Origin: Spirometra erinaceieuropaei
Taxonomy: Eukaryota; Platyhelminthes; Cestoda; Diphyllobothriidea; Diphyllobothriidae
Length of the DNA stretch: 64,000 nt
Assembly (NCBI GenBank): GCA_902702965.1
Contig: CACRXP010000032.1
Span: 1,983,461-2,047,460 of the forward strand
Reading direction: 5' to 3'
A model generated the notes under the pieces. The model did not search any database. It was not told the DNA's origin and saw nothing but the letters and a program-made list of their open reading frames with translations. Positions 49,581 through 61,672 of this stretch are shown here, in pieces (position 1 is the first letter of the stretch; the number at the start of each line of letters is the position of its first letter). Both the position numbers and the translations under genes were made by a program.

Positions 49581-49719
49581 TTAAATGCTGGAAAACTATA
49601 TCCCCACATCGTTAAGGTCTCATGCCCAGCCTTCTCTTGCTGACTCCCCGTACGTCACTAGCTCTAGAATAACTGGTACTTATATTCCAAGCATCATTAA
49701 TTCACAGCATTAGATATTA

Positions 49720-52535
49720 TATTATTGGATGCCAGGTCTGTTAAAACCAAGGTGGCCCGAATCAGAGCCATTGCTCTCGAAATGATGCCTGATATTATAT
49801 GTGTAACAGAGTCTTGGACCCAATCTCTAATTCCTGACTCTGCCCTTCTGATAGGTGACTTCGATTTTTACCGTTAAGACCGCAAGACTAGGCGTGGAGG
49901 CCGTTGTTTTCATCATTTTAGATTCTACCAAAAGCACTGTCCCTATTACTTGGATATTTCCTCATTCACGGAAAACTTCTGCTTTGCATCTGCTATTCTC
50001 TCGCCGCAAAGAAAGGCGATTATCGGTTGTATTTACAATCCCCCCAAAATTCTTCATTCATTGATGATTCACAACTCTGTTAAATCTTTAAATTAATTTC
50101 GGAAGCTGCTTTCGATTTTAAAATAATAACTGGGGATTTTAACCTTCCTGAAATAGACTGGGTTTCCTATAGCTGTCCATATAGATTCCAATCCTTTCAA
50201 GATATTGTCAACTTTCCTAAATGGTCCTAACTGGTGCGCTCTCCAACATGAGATAATCACATTTTAGATCTAATATTTACCAAGGACATTGTCCCTCTTT
50301 CTGTTGCTTTCAAAAAGGGCCTCAATGATTGTGACCACGCATTAATTCATTGTTGCTTACCGCTTGCCTTTTCAAATAAGACCAGCACCGTGCGGACTTA
50401 CCTAGACTACGATCGTGTAGATAACGACTTAATATATAACTATATTAGATCATTGGATTGGTGTGGCCTCCTTTCCTTTAGCGAGCAACCATTCTTCGTG
50501 ATGTCCTGTCCAATGTTTCCAAGGGCATCCTAGAGTTTGTGCCGCGTGGAGATCTCAAGCCTGATTCTTTAAATTCCATTGTTTCTCATTTTCTCCACAA
50601 CAGACTAAAAAAGTTTAGAAGGCAGCTGCGTAACCTATCTGCTACTTCCTTATCCGTTCATCTTAGAATCACAATGATTTTTAAAATGGCCTCAAGGGTA
50701 GGCCAATCGCGCGGCAGCCAAACAGAATCACCTGCCCCCAGTGATTCGAACCCTAGCAAATCCGTCAATTACATCTTCCGTCATTGGCCCTCCTCTAAGC
50801 GTGGTCACGAACTTCCACCCCTGCTAGATGATGGCAAAGTTTTACTCATCGATGACACTGACAAGGCGGAGTTGTTTAGTGCTTTGTATGCAAAACACGT
50901 GAATACTGAGTCCAAACCAGTCCCTTTCTTTCGTTCACTTTCAGATAGGACATTGAGTACAGTCGATATCTACTCAGATCTCATTAAGAAATGCATAAGT
51001 CGTTTGAAATACTCATACTGCCCAGGAACTGGCGCGATTCCAATTTCGATTATTAAACAAGCGTCCGACTTTCCCATATTGCTTAGTCATTTATTTTCGG
51101 TTAAAATTTCAAAAGGATTCTTTGCTGAAACATGGAAAACGTCAAGTATCATTCTCGTCTTCAAGTCAGGATCTCGGTTTGATGTTAACACCTATCGGGG
51201 CGTGCACAAAACACCGTCTTTAGCAAAGCTTCTTGGAAGGCTAATTTTGAATGAAATGTTTGATTTCTGCCTAGCTAATTGGATTCTGAGCTCCAGTCAG
51301 CACGGATTTTTGCGTGAACGATCCTGTGAAACTTGCCATTTGGCATTTCTTAATCTAATAACTTCTCTGCGTAATGAGCAGCAGTCAGCGGTAGTTACCT
51401 ACTTTGATCTTCGCAAAGCCTTCGACAAGGCGCCCTATAGACGTCTTTTAGTAAAATTAAAAGCTCTGGGCATCCGGCCGCCTCTACTCGACTTCATCAT
51501 GTCCTATCTGTCCAACCGATATCAGAAAGTCATGGTCGGTAATAGCTACTCGACACCCCACTCGATCACGAGTGGCGTACTTAAAGGGACGGTTCTGGGT
51601 CCGTTACTCTTCCTTCCTTACTGAACTGGGAAATTTGCTAACTCTTGTTTATGCCGATGACCTCAAGTGTGTTTACTCATATTCTAAGGACACCGCAAAC
51701 GTTTGTGTTAAAAATATAAATGTCGATTTACTGCGCTTAAGCAGATGAGGTTCAACATGGCAGAGTAAGTTTTCATCATCAAAGTGTATTTTTATGTGTT
51801 TTGGTCCTGCCAATCATCCTGGTTCCATAATTTTCCAAAATAACCCACTCTCAGAATGGTTTACCATAAGGGCCCTAAGTCCAAGTTCTACAAATAAAAT
51901 TGCTTTATCACCTCATGCAGATAGAATCTCTGCCAAAGCCACGCAGATATGTCGATTCATATGGCAGTTTTTTTCTTCCGGAAATGAAGCTAAGACTTTA
52001 TTTATGCTTGTTCTTCCAGTCCTTGAATACTGTTGTTTTTTCTTTGGTTTAATGAACGCTGTGACTGTTATAAGACGGAAAATGTTCGGAGGGTTTTCAC
52101 CCGGGAATTGTTCTCTCAAGTCGCACCCGGCACTTCTTGTACTCACAGATGTCAGCTGACGAACTTTAAGTTTTTGTGGGTTGGAAGACTCGAAGCTGGC
52201 CTTTGCTTCCTTTTCGCATTAACTCTAGCTCCAATCTTTTGCTCATGGACTCTGTCACACCAGGAGATCGATCTTATGCCACGGGCAAATACTCCATGGT
52301 GATTCCACCGCCTCTTTGCACTACATATAAGCGCTCCCTTTTCTTTGCTTCCAAATATGCCTTCCTTTGGAATAATCTAACGCCTGAAATTAGATTATCG
52401 CCTACGTTACTGGTATTCAAGTCGAAATTACGCACACACCCAACACCGGAAAGTATAAGGGCACTTTTAGCGGTCTCATTTTCGAACGCTCATCTTCCTG
52501 ACTTCGAGAAGGGTACTCCTGGGATTAAGAGGTAG
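49720..52535 (+). pseudogene. LINE ORF2 (endonuclease and reverse transcriptase), degenerate
   Basis: The N-terminal APE endonuclease shows LLDARSVKTKVARIRAIALE, PDIICVTESW, GCIYNPPK, the catalytic-type ITGDFNLPEIDW (near 50130) and the NDCDHALIH block that replaces SDH (near 50325). The best preserved RT stretch is 50539-51624: FAETWKTSSIILVFKSGS, QHGFLRERSCETCHLAFL, motif A YFDLRKAFDKAPYRRLL, motif B TSGVLKGTVLGPLLF. Motif C, VYADDLKCVYSY, follows in another frame at about 51648. The tail ends SLFFASKYAFLWNNLTPEI (near 52340-52390). Many stops and frame changes; not functional. Confidence 0.75.
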
Positions 52536-53255
52536 ATGAAGTGGAAACCCTCAATTATTTCATTAGAAACCCATGTTTTGAATTGCTTGCTAAATCCACT
52601 GTCATCACTTCTCCCTCATAGCGACAATTTTCGCGGTTTTTGATGTCATCTCCCGCATTCCGACCTCATGCGGTCTGTGGACACTCACGGCGGAACCCTC
52701 AGTATTCGCCGTCTACAAGTAGTTTGGCCGTACCTTCATTCCTCATTCCTCGGCTGGACTGGAAGCGGACTGTGGCCGATCGCGTCTGGGTTCCTCTCGT
52801 CTAGCCGCCTTGACGCGAATAGTCTCATCCGGCATATCAATTCCGCCCTGACTATGTCCGTTCTAAATCCCGTATACAATACTACACGCAGACCAGCCCT
52901 ATCCAACCCGCATACGTACCCTTCAAGGCTGACATTTATTTCTGCCCTGACGAAGTCCGATTATAATCCGTAATATACCGCCACATGCACGCCAGTCCTG
53001 CCCGCTTTTTTGTGTAATTATGAGCGCGGTTTTTTTCCTGTAAAATTAATCCAACCCTTTTTAAAATTTTTAAGTGGAGTTTTTTCGCCACTCCTTAATC
53101 ATTTTCTAACTGACTACAAATTCAGAAACCATGAATTGCATTTTGTACAGATTTCGCCTACCTCGTCTTAAATTCGTATGTAAATTTTTTTACTTGCTTT
53201 GATGGGACCCCGACTGGTCTTTAATAAAAATTATATATTTATTTATTAAGACGTC

Positions 53256-53750
53256 GGCTAAGTGAGGTCCCAGAGGCGAGGCAACACGGTCGAAGTAGAC
53301 TGCTAAATACCTTGCTTTTGAGTGTGCCTATTGTGAGACAAAATAACGATGGGTCAACCTCAAACTCCCTCTCCATGCTCAGCGTCTAGCGACGGCATGT
53401 TAAGTTCAGTTCAGGCCTAAGCATTATTCACGGAGATGTGATCATGCATCCTATTACGTAAAAATTATATTCAGTGGAAAAAATTACCCGGCCGAAGGTT
53501 ACTAAGACGGTTTCAAATATGGCGTCACACTAGTATTCTATACCAGACTTTCAGAGTTGAGTGTAGGTACAGTAGCCTTCCAAAAATCGCGACCCATTTA
53601 CGGTCACCGCATTCTATCTGCCCCTAGTCTCACTCATGTTCGGTTCAGTGCAGTTTATTGAAGGAAATAGGCGTAAGCCTTTGAGTACCGTATTTACAAC
53701 GCAAAACTGCGTGCGGTGCACAGAGAAATTATCTGAGTTAAATAATTCAA
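53256..53750. other. Spacer after the LINE 3' end
   Basis: No recognised gene or repeat. Confidence 0.35.
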
Positions 53751-53759
53751 ACGAGCCCA

Positions 53760-54245
53760 TAATGGTATGACGAAATGGGAGTGAGTCTCAGGGGATGAGC
53801 TAGATCTCTCATCGCACTTAGTCATTTCGGAAAATAAATTTGTCGAGGTTCTTTTTAAAATTTTGTATCGATAGTGACATCACAACATCCATGGTTTGAC
53901 CACTCGGACAGAGAAGGAGAACTTCCGCTCATCCAGTCTTGCCTGCTGAATGCGCAGTTTTAACGGGAGACCTCGGAGGTTGGTCGTGGGGGCGAACTCA
54001 AAAGAGTCCTTAAAGGCCAGGCCACTCAGTGCCCTTCACAATGCCGAATGCTTGCAACAGATCCCCGCTAAGTTACCTATAACTGAAGGGGAAGAGGACC
54101 AGGCGAGTGACATAAGGAAAGGGGCTTTGACCCCTAACCATCATCGTGGCTCTCCGTTGAATTCTCTCGAGGCGATTTTGGTCTTAAACTGCCCACGGTC
54201 TCCAGGCTTGTATGCTTTATTTCAATTGGGTCCGCACGAATGTTC
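53760..54245 (-). pseudogene. LINE ORF2 C-terminal fragment (-)
   Basis: The minus strand reads RLERIQRRATMMVRGQSPFP, LSGDLLQAFGIVKGTEWPGL and, after decay, the SVRVVKPW-like tail. It is the same region as 43285-43808 but a separate, more decayed copy. Confidence 0.55.
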
Positions 54246-54484
54246 CGAATGTTAATGAGGAAGCACCTTCGTCAAAATCCATATACTCGTGCTTGAGAGC
54301 GTACCGTACGGACATAGCGCATTTGCCACCCTCGAACAATGAGCCGATGGCTTTAGGGAGCTCGTCGCCAACATGCTTAGGTCATTTTGGGCTTCAACGT
54401 CTTGTACTGCTGCCCCGCCCAGAAAGTACTCTCTTGTATTCGCGTATCTGGCTGTGTTGCCTAGGCGAAGTAGATAGATGGATT

Positions 54485-55480
54485 GATAATTTTTTATTAA
54501 AGACCCGTCTGGGTCCCACCAAAGCCAGTTAAAATTAATTTACATGCGAGTTTTAGACAAGGCAGGCCGAATCTTTACAAAATGCAATTCAAAGTTTCTG
54601 AATTAGTAGTCCATTGAGCAACATGATGATTAAGGGGTGAAAAAAGCTCCATACAAAAAGTTAAAAATGATTGGATTAATTTTACAGGAGAAAAAAACCC
54701 CTCAATAAAAATAATGACAGATAAAAAGAGAGCAGGACTGGCCTGTAGGTGGCGGTATATAACGGATTGTTGTCGGTCATCGTCAGCGTAGCAATAAATC
54801 TCAGCCTTGAGGGGTACGTATGCGGGTCAGACAGGACTGGCCTGAATGTGGCATTGTATACGGGATTCACAATTGACATCTTCTGAGCCAGATTGATACG
54901 CCGCATGCGACTATTCGCGTCAAAGAGGCCAGACGAGAGGAACCCAGATGCGATCGGCCACAGCACGCTTCCAGCTCAGCCGAGCAGTGGGGAAGGGTGG
55001 TACGACCAAACTGCAAGTAGACGGTGAATACTGAGGGTTCTGCCGTGAGCGTCGACATACCGCATGAGGTCGGAATGCGGAAGATGACATCAAAAACCGC
55101 GAAAATTGTCGTTATGGGGGAGGAGTGATTGCAGTGGATTTAGAAACCAATTCAAAACAGGGGTTTCTAGTGATATAATTAAGAGTTACTACTTAATCTA
55201 CCACTAAATCCCATGAGGACCCTTCGCGAAGTCAAAAATCTGAGTTTTCGGGAATGAGACCGTTAACATTGTGTTTATGCTTTCCGGTGTAAGACGTTTG
55301 CGTACTTCGACTTGAATACCAGTAACGTAGGCGATAATCTAATTTCAGGCGGAAGATCATTCCAAAGGAAGGCATATTTGGAAGCAAAGAAGAGGGAGAG
55401 TATGCAACATTTACCAACGTTGAACCGCAGGAGCCCACGGTTTGACCAACCTTCCAACTGATTTAGATTCATCCACAGTC
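54485..55480 (-). mobile_element. 3' end of the large LINE family, minus copy
   Basis: The 3' untranslated region 54490-55110 is the reverse complement of 52640-53240 with moderate divergence, including its GGACCCCGACTGGTCTTTAATAAA-like end. The coding tail (SLFFASKYAFLWNDLPPEIR, LSPTLLVFKSK) at about 55300-55400 matches 52335-52430. Just upstream lies NQLEGWSNRGLLRFNVGKC, a segment normally found about 250 residues earlier, so the copy has a large internal deletion or is a fusion. Confidence 0.65.
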
Positions 55481-55489
55481 TGTGTTCGT

Positions 55490-56300
55490 TTGCTGAACCT
55501 CAAATTACATTCCATATTTTCATGTTGTCTGCGACATGGCTACTTCGCGATCCAGAGTTCTAGCGCAACCGTCCACGTATATTAGGAACAATATGGTTCC
55601 CAGTTCTGAACCCTGGCGAACACCGCTTTCGACGATAGCAGGATCTGATTGTCTCTGACAAATGTATACAACCGGTCGTCGACCCACGAGTAAGTTTTCG
55701 ATCCATCTGAGGACGTTGCATCTGATCCCTATTGGTTCGTTCTGTGTAACAGTCTCTGGCGTGGGACTGTGTTGAATGCCTTTTGGAAGTCAAGGAAAGG
55801 TATGTGGACTGCGTGTCCGTCGTCGAGAGCTCAGATCGAACTCTGGAGAAATTGCTGTAATTGTGTTGCACAGGATCTTTCTTTCCGGAACCCATGTTGG
55901 CAGTTCGATAGCAAGTCGTTAGCTTCCAGAAATTGCGTCAATTCATTCTTTTTGGTCCTCTCTAAAACTTTGCAGACAATGCGCGTGAAGCTTATGGGCC
56001 TGTAATTTGTCGTAGATGCCCTGATACCTCATTTGTATAGCGGATTAATAATCGCCAGCTTCCAATGGATAGGAAGTGTTCCAGTGTCAAATGATGTTTG
56101 AAAGAGCATCGACAAAGGCAATGAAAGCTCACTGGAAAGTTCCTTGTGAAGCTTGGGTGGAATCTCGTCTGGTCCTGTCGACTTCGATTTGTTCACTACC
56201 TCTAATTCTCTTCGGACAGTGTCGTCTAAGAAGAGTATATTACTGATGTTTAGGGTCGGCAGTTCTTCTGTGGAGGGAGGAAGGAACCTTTCCTAGTTTG
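55490..56300 (-). pseudogene. LINE reverse transcriptase, second lineage (-)
   Basis: Minus-strand blocks: KSKSTGPDEIPPKLHKELS (near 56190), FDTGTLPIHWKLAIINPLYK, NYRPISFTRIVCKVLERTKK, CQHGFRKERSCATQLQQFLQ (about 55905-55845), motif A-type FLDFQKAFNTVPRQRLL (near 55775), and the decayed SGVRQGSELG-like block. This is a CR1/Jockey-type RT, clearly different in sequence from the 50.5-51.6 kb RT. It lies directly upstream of the minus LINE tail and may be joined to it. Confidence 0.65.
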
Positions 56301-56689
56301 TGTAGACTGACTGGAAAAACTGAAAAATGTGCAGATTTGTCCTGTTGTAATGACACAGATATCCCACGAGGAACGAGCATTTACAGCCGGACTCTCAGTT
56401 ATACATAGAACAGTGTTGACACACAACTTGGCAATCGACCGTCTCGTGGTGCATGGGAATAAATTCAAATTACGCTTATAGACTTTATTCACGAATGCAC
56501 GTGTATATCATAAAAGAGCATTCACAAAGGACACACGATTGCTGCAACACAAACTTTATTTGCCTGACGCTGATCTAAAAAATACATCGACAACACGCTT
56601 AGGTTTCCACTACGATAACCGGGTAACACTAAAATAAATGCTTTACATGTAGTTCAGATGCGTATTTACTGACCTGTCACGCTTCGACC
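56301..56689. other. Stretch without recognised genes
   Basis: Nothing recognised. Confidence 0.35.
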
Positions 56690-57080
56690 GCCATAATTGA
56701 GATGGAAATGCACGTCGCATGCTTGTCCCAGGAGAGAGGCAGTGTGCTGCCGCGGCGTCGTGTACGTGCGTGTTCAGTTTCAGGTGAAAAGGTAACCTTA
56801 TGAGGGGTTTTAATGATGTCTAGACAGCAGTTTCCCACCTAGGATTCTCGGTTAGATGCATATGGTCATGTGCGCCCGTGCGATAGCCAAATATTCTGAG
56901 GAGTGTGGGCAGGTGAGACGGGGGCGATGGGCTTATTTCGAACCTCATGGCACTGGTTTACCAGTTGCAGAAAGGTGGATTTCCTAGCGCCCGACAAGAC
57001 TACGACGTGATTCAGTTGTACGGTAATAATAAGAACAGAACCGTTATGGCGCTTGCGACACTGATGGCAGTAGAGGAGGT
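56690..57080. repeat. Dispersed repeat family, copy 2
   Basis: Shares ordered similarity with 39870-40660 (GACCGCCATAA, GTGTACGTGCGTGT, GTGCGATAGCCAAAT, CACTGGTTTACCAGTTGCAG). Non-coding. Confidence 0.4.
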
Positions 57081-58199
57081 TTCGGTTGCAAGATGTTGTC
57101 TGGTTGTGCAGATGCCACGGTGAACTCCACCGTCATATATGCATACATGGCCGAACAGACTATACAGTATCTGAATGTCCAGGGGGGGTGTATAATAGGT
57201 ACATATTTGAGCCCAGACTCTGTATTGCAGTTGTTCATACGACGGAATATCAGAGGGAGATAAATTAGAACACCAGTACCACAGTGTGGCCGACAGCACA
57301 GAATCCGCTAACTCTAACGTCGTTAACTGACTACCAAAGTTTGATTTCCTAAACAATTAACCGGAAACCCACCAAATGACTGCCAGTTTCACTTAATGTG
57401 ACTGAACTCAAGGCACCTAGCAGGGGTCTCGTAATTGGGAGGGGTGACGCGTGAACAGTACTCTAGCCTAGCCCTTGCTATCTTGGTTTCGAATGACACT
57501 GACGTCGCCGGCCTTTGTTACATTTGGGTAAAATAAATAATCTGCATCTGTTAAACCACCCATATATTCTAGTCATCTTAACAAATGGCCCTTGGCAAAC
57601 AACAACTACTCTTGCAAAAAAACAGTGATTTATTCGAAATAAACCTTACTTATTTAGCCACTACTGTACTGCAAGAATGAATGAAATGAAACAATGCTGG
57701 GAAATTAGGATGATAAAAAATAGTCCTCTGAGATGTTAGTGAGCTGGAGAACTAAAAATAGTTTAAAAAAGTGGATGCTAATTATAACTAGACTGGATTG
57801 CTTGATGTAGAATTTGTACGCTTGATGTTTCAGATCAACTTTGCGATCATGCAGCAAAACCGCAGGGTGTTACGTCAACGGGCAGGTAAGGGGTCTAAAA
57901 GTTATGAATATGATGTTATTCAAAGTCCAGAACGTTGGTACACTTCACAGTCGTCACAGGAGTCTTAATCAATACGCTTGTATGATTGTCGCTACCGAGA
58001 CATTTAACAGTGATTTAATCATGGGAGCCGGAATTCGCCTTGACATAGGCAACGTTCAAACAGACGGACAGTCCCTTATTAAATCCTCTGTCCGAGCGAA
58101 GTCAGAGTGCTGAGTTTGAGGGTGACTGACTTTCGAGAGATTTGATTATAGATTCTGAGCTTAAGGACCGTAGCTTATTCGGATCCTTATTTGTTTCGA
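57081..58199. other. Stretch without recognised genes
   Basis: Overlapping frames at 57012-57356 (-) and 57841-58113 (+) have no recognised motif. Confidence 0.35.
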
Positions 58200-58385
58200 G
58201 GGTTTTGTTTTCGTCGAACTTCAGCTGATGTCAACGTTCACATGAAGGCTTCGTGACTTGGCACTTGATGTCTTTCCCTCCTAACAGGTTTGCGCTTTCT
58301 GCCATCTCGCAGGTTATTCGCTACGCTTAAAACTGCACTGGATCCGGTGTAACTCTCGATTTTCTCTACATCGGGAGGGTGTCTT
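58200..58385. repeat. Diverged repeat pair, member 1
   Basis: Similar in order to 60240-60425: GGTTTTGTTTTCGTCGAACTT against GGTTTCAGTTTCGTTGAACTT, a TTGACATCA/TTGATGTCT unit, and TAACTCTCGATTTTCTCTA against AAACTCCCGATTTCCTCTA. No coding content. Confidence 0.45.
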
Positions 58386-58849
58386 TTGACTGCGGCACTG
58401 GTGTTCAGATTGTCCTATCAATCCGTGTGCAATCCTTACTTCGAATAACGCGAGAATAAGCGAATTGCTTTCGGCACGTTCTGGATAAGCGGAGGCATTT
58501 GGCAAAGTGTGCGTCAAATGTGTGCTGACTTTTGGCCTTTGTATGTCTGCATTGACGTTATTATGCCTGCGGCTTTTGTCATAACTGCATGTGATTGCGC
58601 GCGCGCCATATTGCTACACAGTTTTGGTCATTGCGCAGTAAACCATGAGCCTTTCCTGTCTGTTTTGGGCAATGTAGGGGTAAAGTATTAAATAACGATA
58701 AAATGGAACGCCCTAACCCGTTTACCTAATGCTGTGGCCACAAAGAACGGTCTGACCAAATACTCACGTACGAAGCTGCATCTGATTAGTCAGCGGCATT
58801 GGTGTTTCTTTTAATGACTCGATCACATGTAGAGCATATGTGTTATCTC

Positions 58850-59290
58850 ATAACCAAAATTATAAAACGCGTTTTCGATTCAAAGTTTGCTCAAGTGGAG
58901 ATGTAATATTAATTGTCAAAATATTAAAGTTACTCCAGGATGCCGGTATTTGAAAGGGGTTCTCTTCAGCCATCTGCAAAAACTACACCTCTCAAAAATG
59001 AACTACTTTAGTTACATGGATTTTTCCCATTGATGCTTGATGCCTTTGTAAATTCAAAGGTGTTTTGTAGAAAACATACACCAAAATATTCGCTGGTTTG
59101 CTCATTTCATACTTATTTACGCTCCCTTTAAATCATATAAGGCAAAAAAAATATTTTTCGGTTTTAGAAAAATTCTCAATTTCCGAATAATTTTTGAACC
59201 AACCCGTCTGAGTCCCTGGTTGACCTCTTTCTGCATTCTTCAGGACTTGTCTACATGCTAAAGGTATCCGGTTAAGGATGATGCTGACAT
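58850..59290. mobile_element. Palindromic MITE family, left-arm fragment
   Basis: Matches the left arm of copies A and D (GCGTTTTCGATTC, CAGGATGCCGG, the TGATGCTTGATGCC unit, CCGAATAATTTTTGAACC) but lacks its terminus and the right arm. Confidence 0.55.
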
Positions 59291-59359
59291 ATTTGTTAGA
59301 TTCACGACGTTAAAGTCTGGTTTTTCTGTAAGAATACGACTGCCTTATTTACGGCAGTA

Positions 59360-59910
59360 CAGTGAGTGACCGATCTCATGAAATGTTGGCCGAAATACTG
59401 AAATGCGTATTCGATTTGGAAGGATTACTTAGGCGCGGTTGTGATATTGATTAGCATGCGGCATAATCAACTAATGTTTCGGACTCGCCAGGATGTTGAC
59501 TTTTGAATGCACATTTTTTGATCTCATACAGAAACCACACTCGGCAAAAAATGACTTCTTCATTGGCAGGGATTTTTCGCATTGATTTTCGATGGCGTTA
59601 TAAATTCAAATATATTTTATAGAAAAAATGCACAAAAATATGCTTTCTTCTACTGAATTGGTGGTAAGTCACGTTGACTTTACATTTTATGCTTGAAGAC
59701 AGAACACACTTAGATTTTAGTAAAGTTTTCCAATTCCCGAATAATTTTAAGCCAGATCAGCCTTTGCATTAGCGTTTAGCGATTTAATTCTACAAGGCGC
59801 ATGCTTTCCGTTTAAGGAAAATAATTTGTTCCTCTATGCCTTTAAAGAGATACCATTCAGAGTTAATGAAATTTTACAGTGAGTGCTGACTATGTTATAC
59901 ATTTCATGAG
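59360..59910. mobile_element. Palindromic MITE subfamily 2, left arm
   Basis: Begins CAGTGAGTGACCGATCTCAT after TA at 59358-59359, then the family arm (ATGAAATGTTGGCC, GGACTCGCCAGGATGT, GCAAAAAATGACTTC). The same subfamily start is at 61390. Right arm absent. Confidence 0.55.
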
Positions 59911-60239
59911 GAGCAATGGTAAACAGACAGGTACGATGCCGTATGAATGTTCACTGCACCGTCTTAACGAACGTATAATAAAAAACTTCCTTAAAATCTA
60001 AATATACCCTATCTTACTTGATTTAATTGACAAGATCTGAGTCCCGATCCCCCAAAGCAAATACAGAGAGCTCAAACACAAGCAGTTTGTTGAAGGTATG
60101 ATTAAGCTAAGATAGGATAAGCATTGTGGTCTTAAATTGCCAGTCTTGTGGTCATTTATTTGTCAAACATCGGCGGCGTTGGTGTGGGGCCAACTCATCG
60201 CAGCAAAGGCAGGGCTTGAATCAGACAACATCTTATTCC

Positions 60240-60425
60240 GGAGGTTTCAGTTTCGTTGAACTTGAGCATGCGTTGACGTCCCCATGAGGGCGTTGCGATT
60301 TGACATTTGACATCATTCTTCCATGCCAGGTAGTCGCGTTCTGCCTTTTTGCGATATTGTCCTTGCTCAACACTACATCCGACTCGGTAAAACTCCCGAT
60401 TTCCTCTAACGGACCGAAGGGAATA
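60240..60425. repeat. Diverged repeat pair, member 2
   Basis: Partner of 58200-58385; same order of conserved blocks, non-coding. Confidence 0.45.
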
Positions 60426-60485
60426 TAGTAGAAATTTTCATATATCCGTCAAGCGTCTCGGTTTTCTCACTAATGTAACACAAAA

Positions 60486-61330
60486 CAGCAGGTAGGCTAA
60501 CTCATGAAATGTCAACCAAAATTCCGAAATACCTTTTGGTTTCAAAAAGATTAATTAAGTAGGGTTGTAAAAATAATCATCGTCCATCATTATTCTGTAA
60601 TGATCCAGTTACATCAGGGTGCCCTCTGTCGAACTAACTTCCTTTCGACTGCATTCAAAAACTACTCTGCAAAAATGACACTTATGGAGCATGCATTTTT
60701 CTCTTTGATTTTCGATGCCCCTAAAAGCCCGATTATGGTTCATGGAAAAATACCTAAGAATTTTCATTCTTTTGCTCATTCGGTAGATAATTACGTCTTC
60801 TTCTAATTTTATACTTGAAGAAGGGAAATAATTCGGTTTTAAAGAAGTTTCTATTTGTGGGACTTTTAAATACCGTGAAATGACCGTTCATAAATCGAAA
60901 TGTGTCTGCATTTACCAATGTGGCTTGCGAAGTTAACAATATTGATCAAATCCACTGATTAATTTATGAAGTCCATATGGTCTCGTCTTAATACCGTAGA
61001 GAAATTTGAGGTTTTCCGTACGCGAAAAATATACGGCTTGTAGTTTGGAGACCATGAATCCAAGTGTAACGGTAGAGTGGGTTCAAAGTTATTCGGGAAT
61101 TGGAAAATCTTTTAATAGCGAATTATGTCCCTTCTTTTGAGTATGAGGGAGGAGAGCACAAAATTGGAAGTAGACATAACTGTCTACCGAATGAGCAAAA
61201 GATTGAATATTTTTATGCAGGACTTTTATGGGCATCGAAAATCAGTGAGAAAAATTGATGCTACATAAGAAGTCATATTTTACAGAGCGTAGTTTTTGCA
61301 TGCAACCGGTAGGAAGTTCATGACCTTCAT
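60486..61330. mobile_element. Palindromic MITE family, copy lacking its right end
   Basis: Starts CAGCAGGTAGGCTAACTCAT. The left arm runs to about 60860 and the reversed right arm from about 60890. The right terminus is replaced near 61330 by the start of another family member. Confidence 0.6.
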
Positions 61331-61384
61331 GAACGTTTATGATGTTAAAGTCTGGTTTTTTGTAAAAATGCAGCTGCCTTCTTT

Positions 61385-61672
61385 ACAGCAGTGCAGTGAG
61401 TTACCGATATCATGAAATGTTGGCCAACATTCCGAAATGTGCTTTCGATTTGGAAGGATTACTTAGGTGTGGTTGTAGTGCTTATTATCTTGCAGCATAA
61501 TCCACTAATGTTTCGGACTTGCCAGGATGTCGGCTTTTGAATACACTTCTTTTTGTTCTTCTGCAGTAACCACGGCCGGCAAAAAATGACTACTTAATTA
61601 TCAGGGATTTTTCGCATTGATTTTTGATGGTCTTATAAATTAAAATACACTTTAAAGAAAACATGCACAAAG
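61385..61672. mobile_element. Palindromic MITE subfamily 2, left arm
   Basis: Starts CAGTGAGTTACCGATATCAT; matches 59360-59650. It is cut off by the PLE that begins near 61673. Confidence 0.55.

Larger units (their letters stand above)
48187..53255 (+). mobile_element. Nearly full-length CR1/Jockey-like LINE (+)
   Basis: A two-ORF non-LTR retrotransposon: ORF1 about 48215-49580, ORF2 about 49720-52535, 3' untranslated region to a short AT-rich end (TTAATAAAAATTATATATTT near 53221). A second copy of its 3' end lies in minus orientation at 54485-55480, and a copy of its ORF1/ORF2 junction at 35860-36430. The clade (CR1, L2 or Jockey) cannot be decided by eye. Confidence 0.75.
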
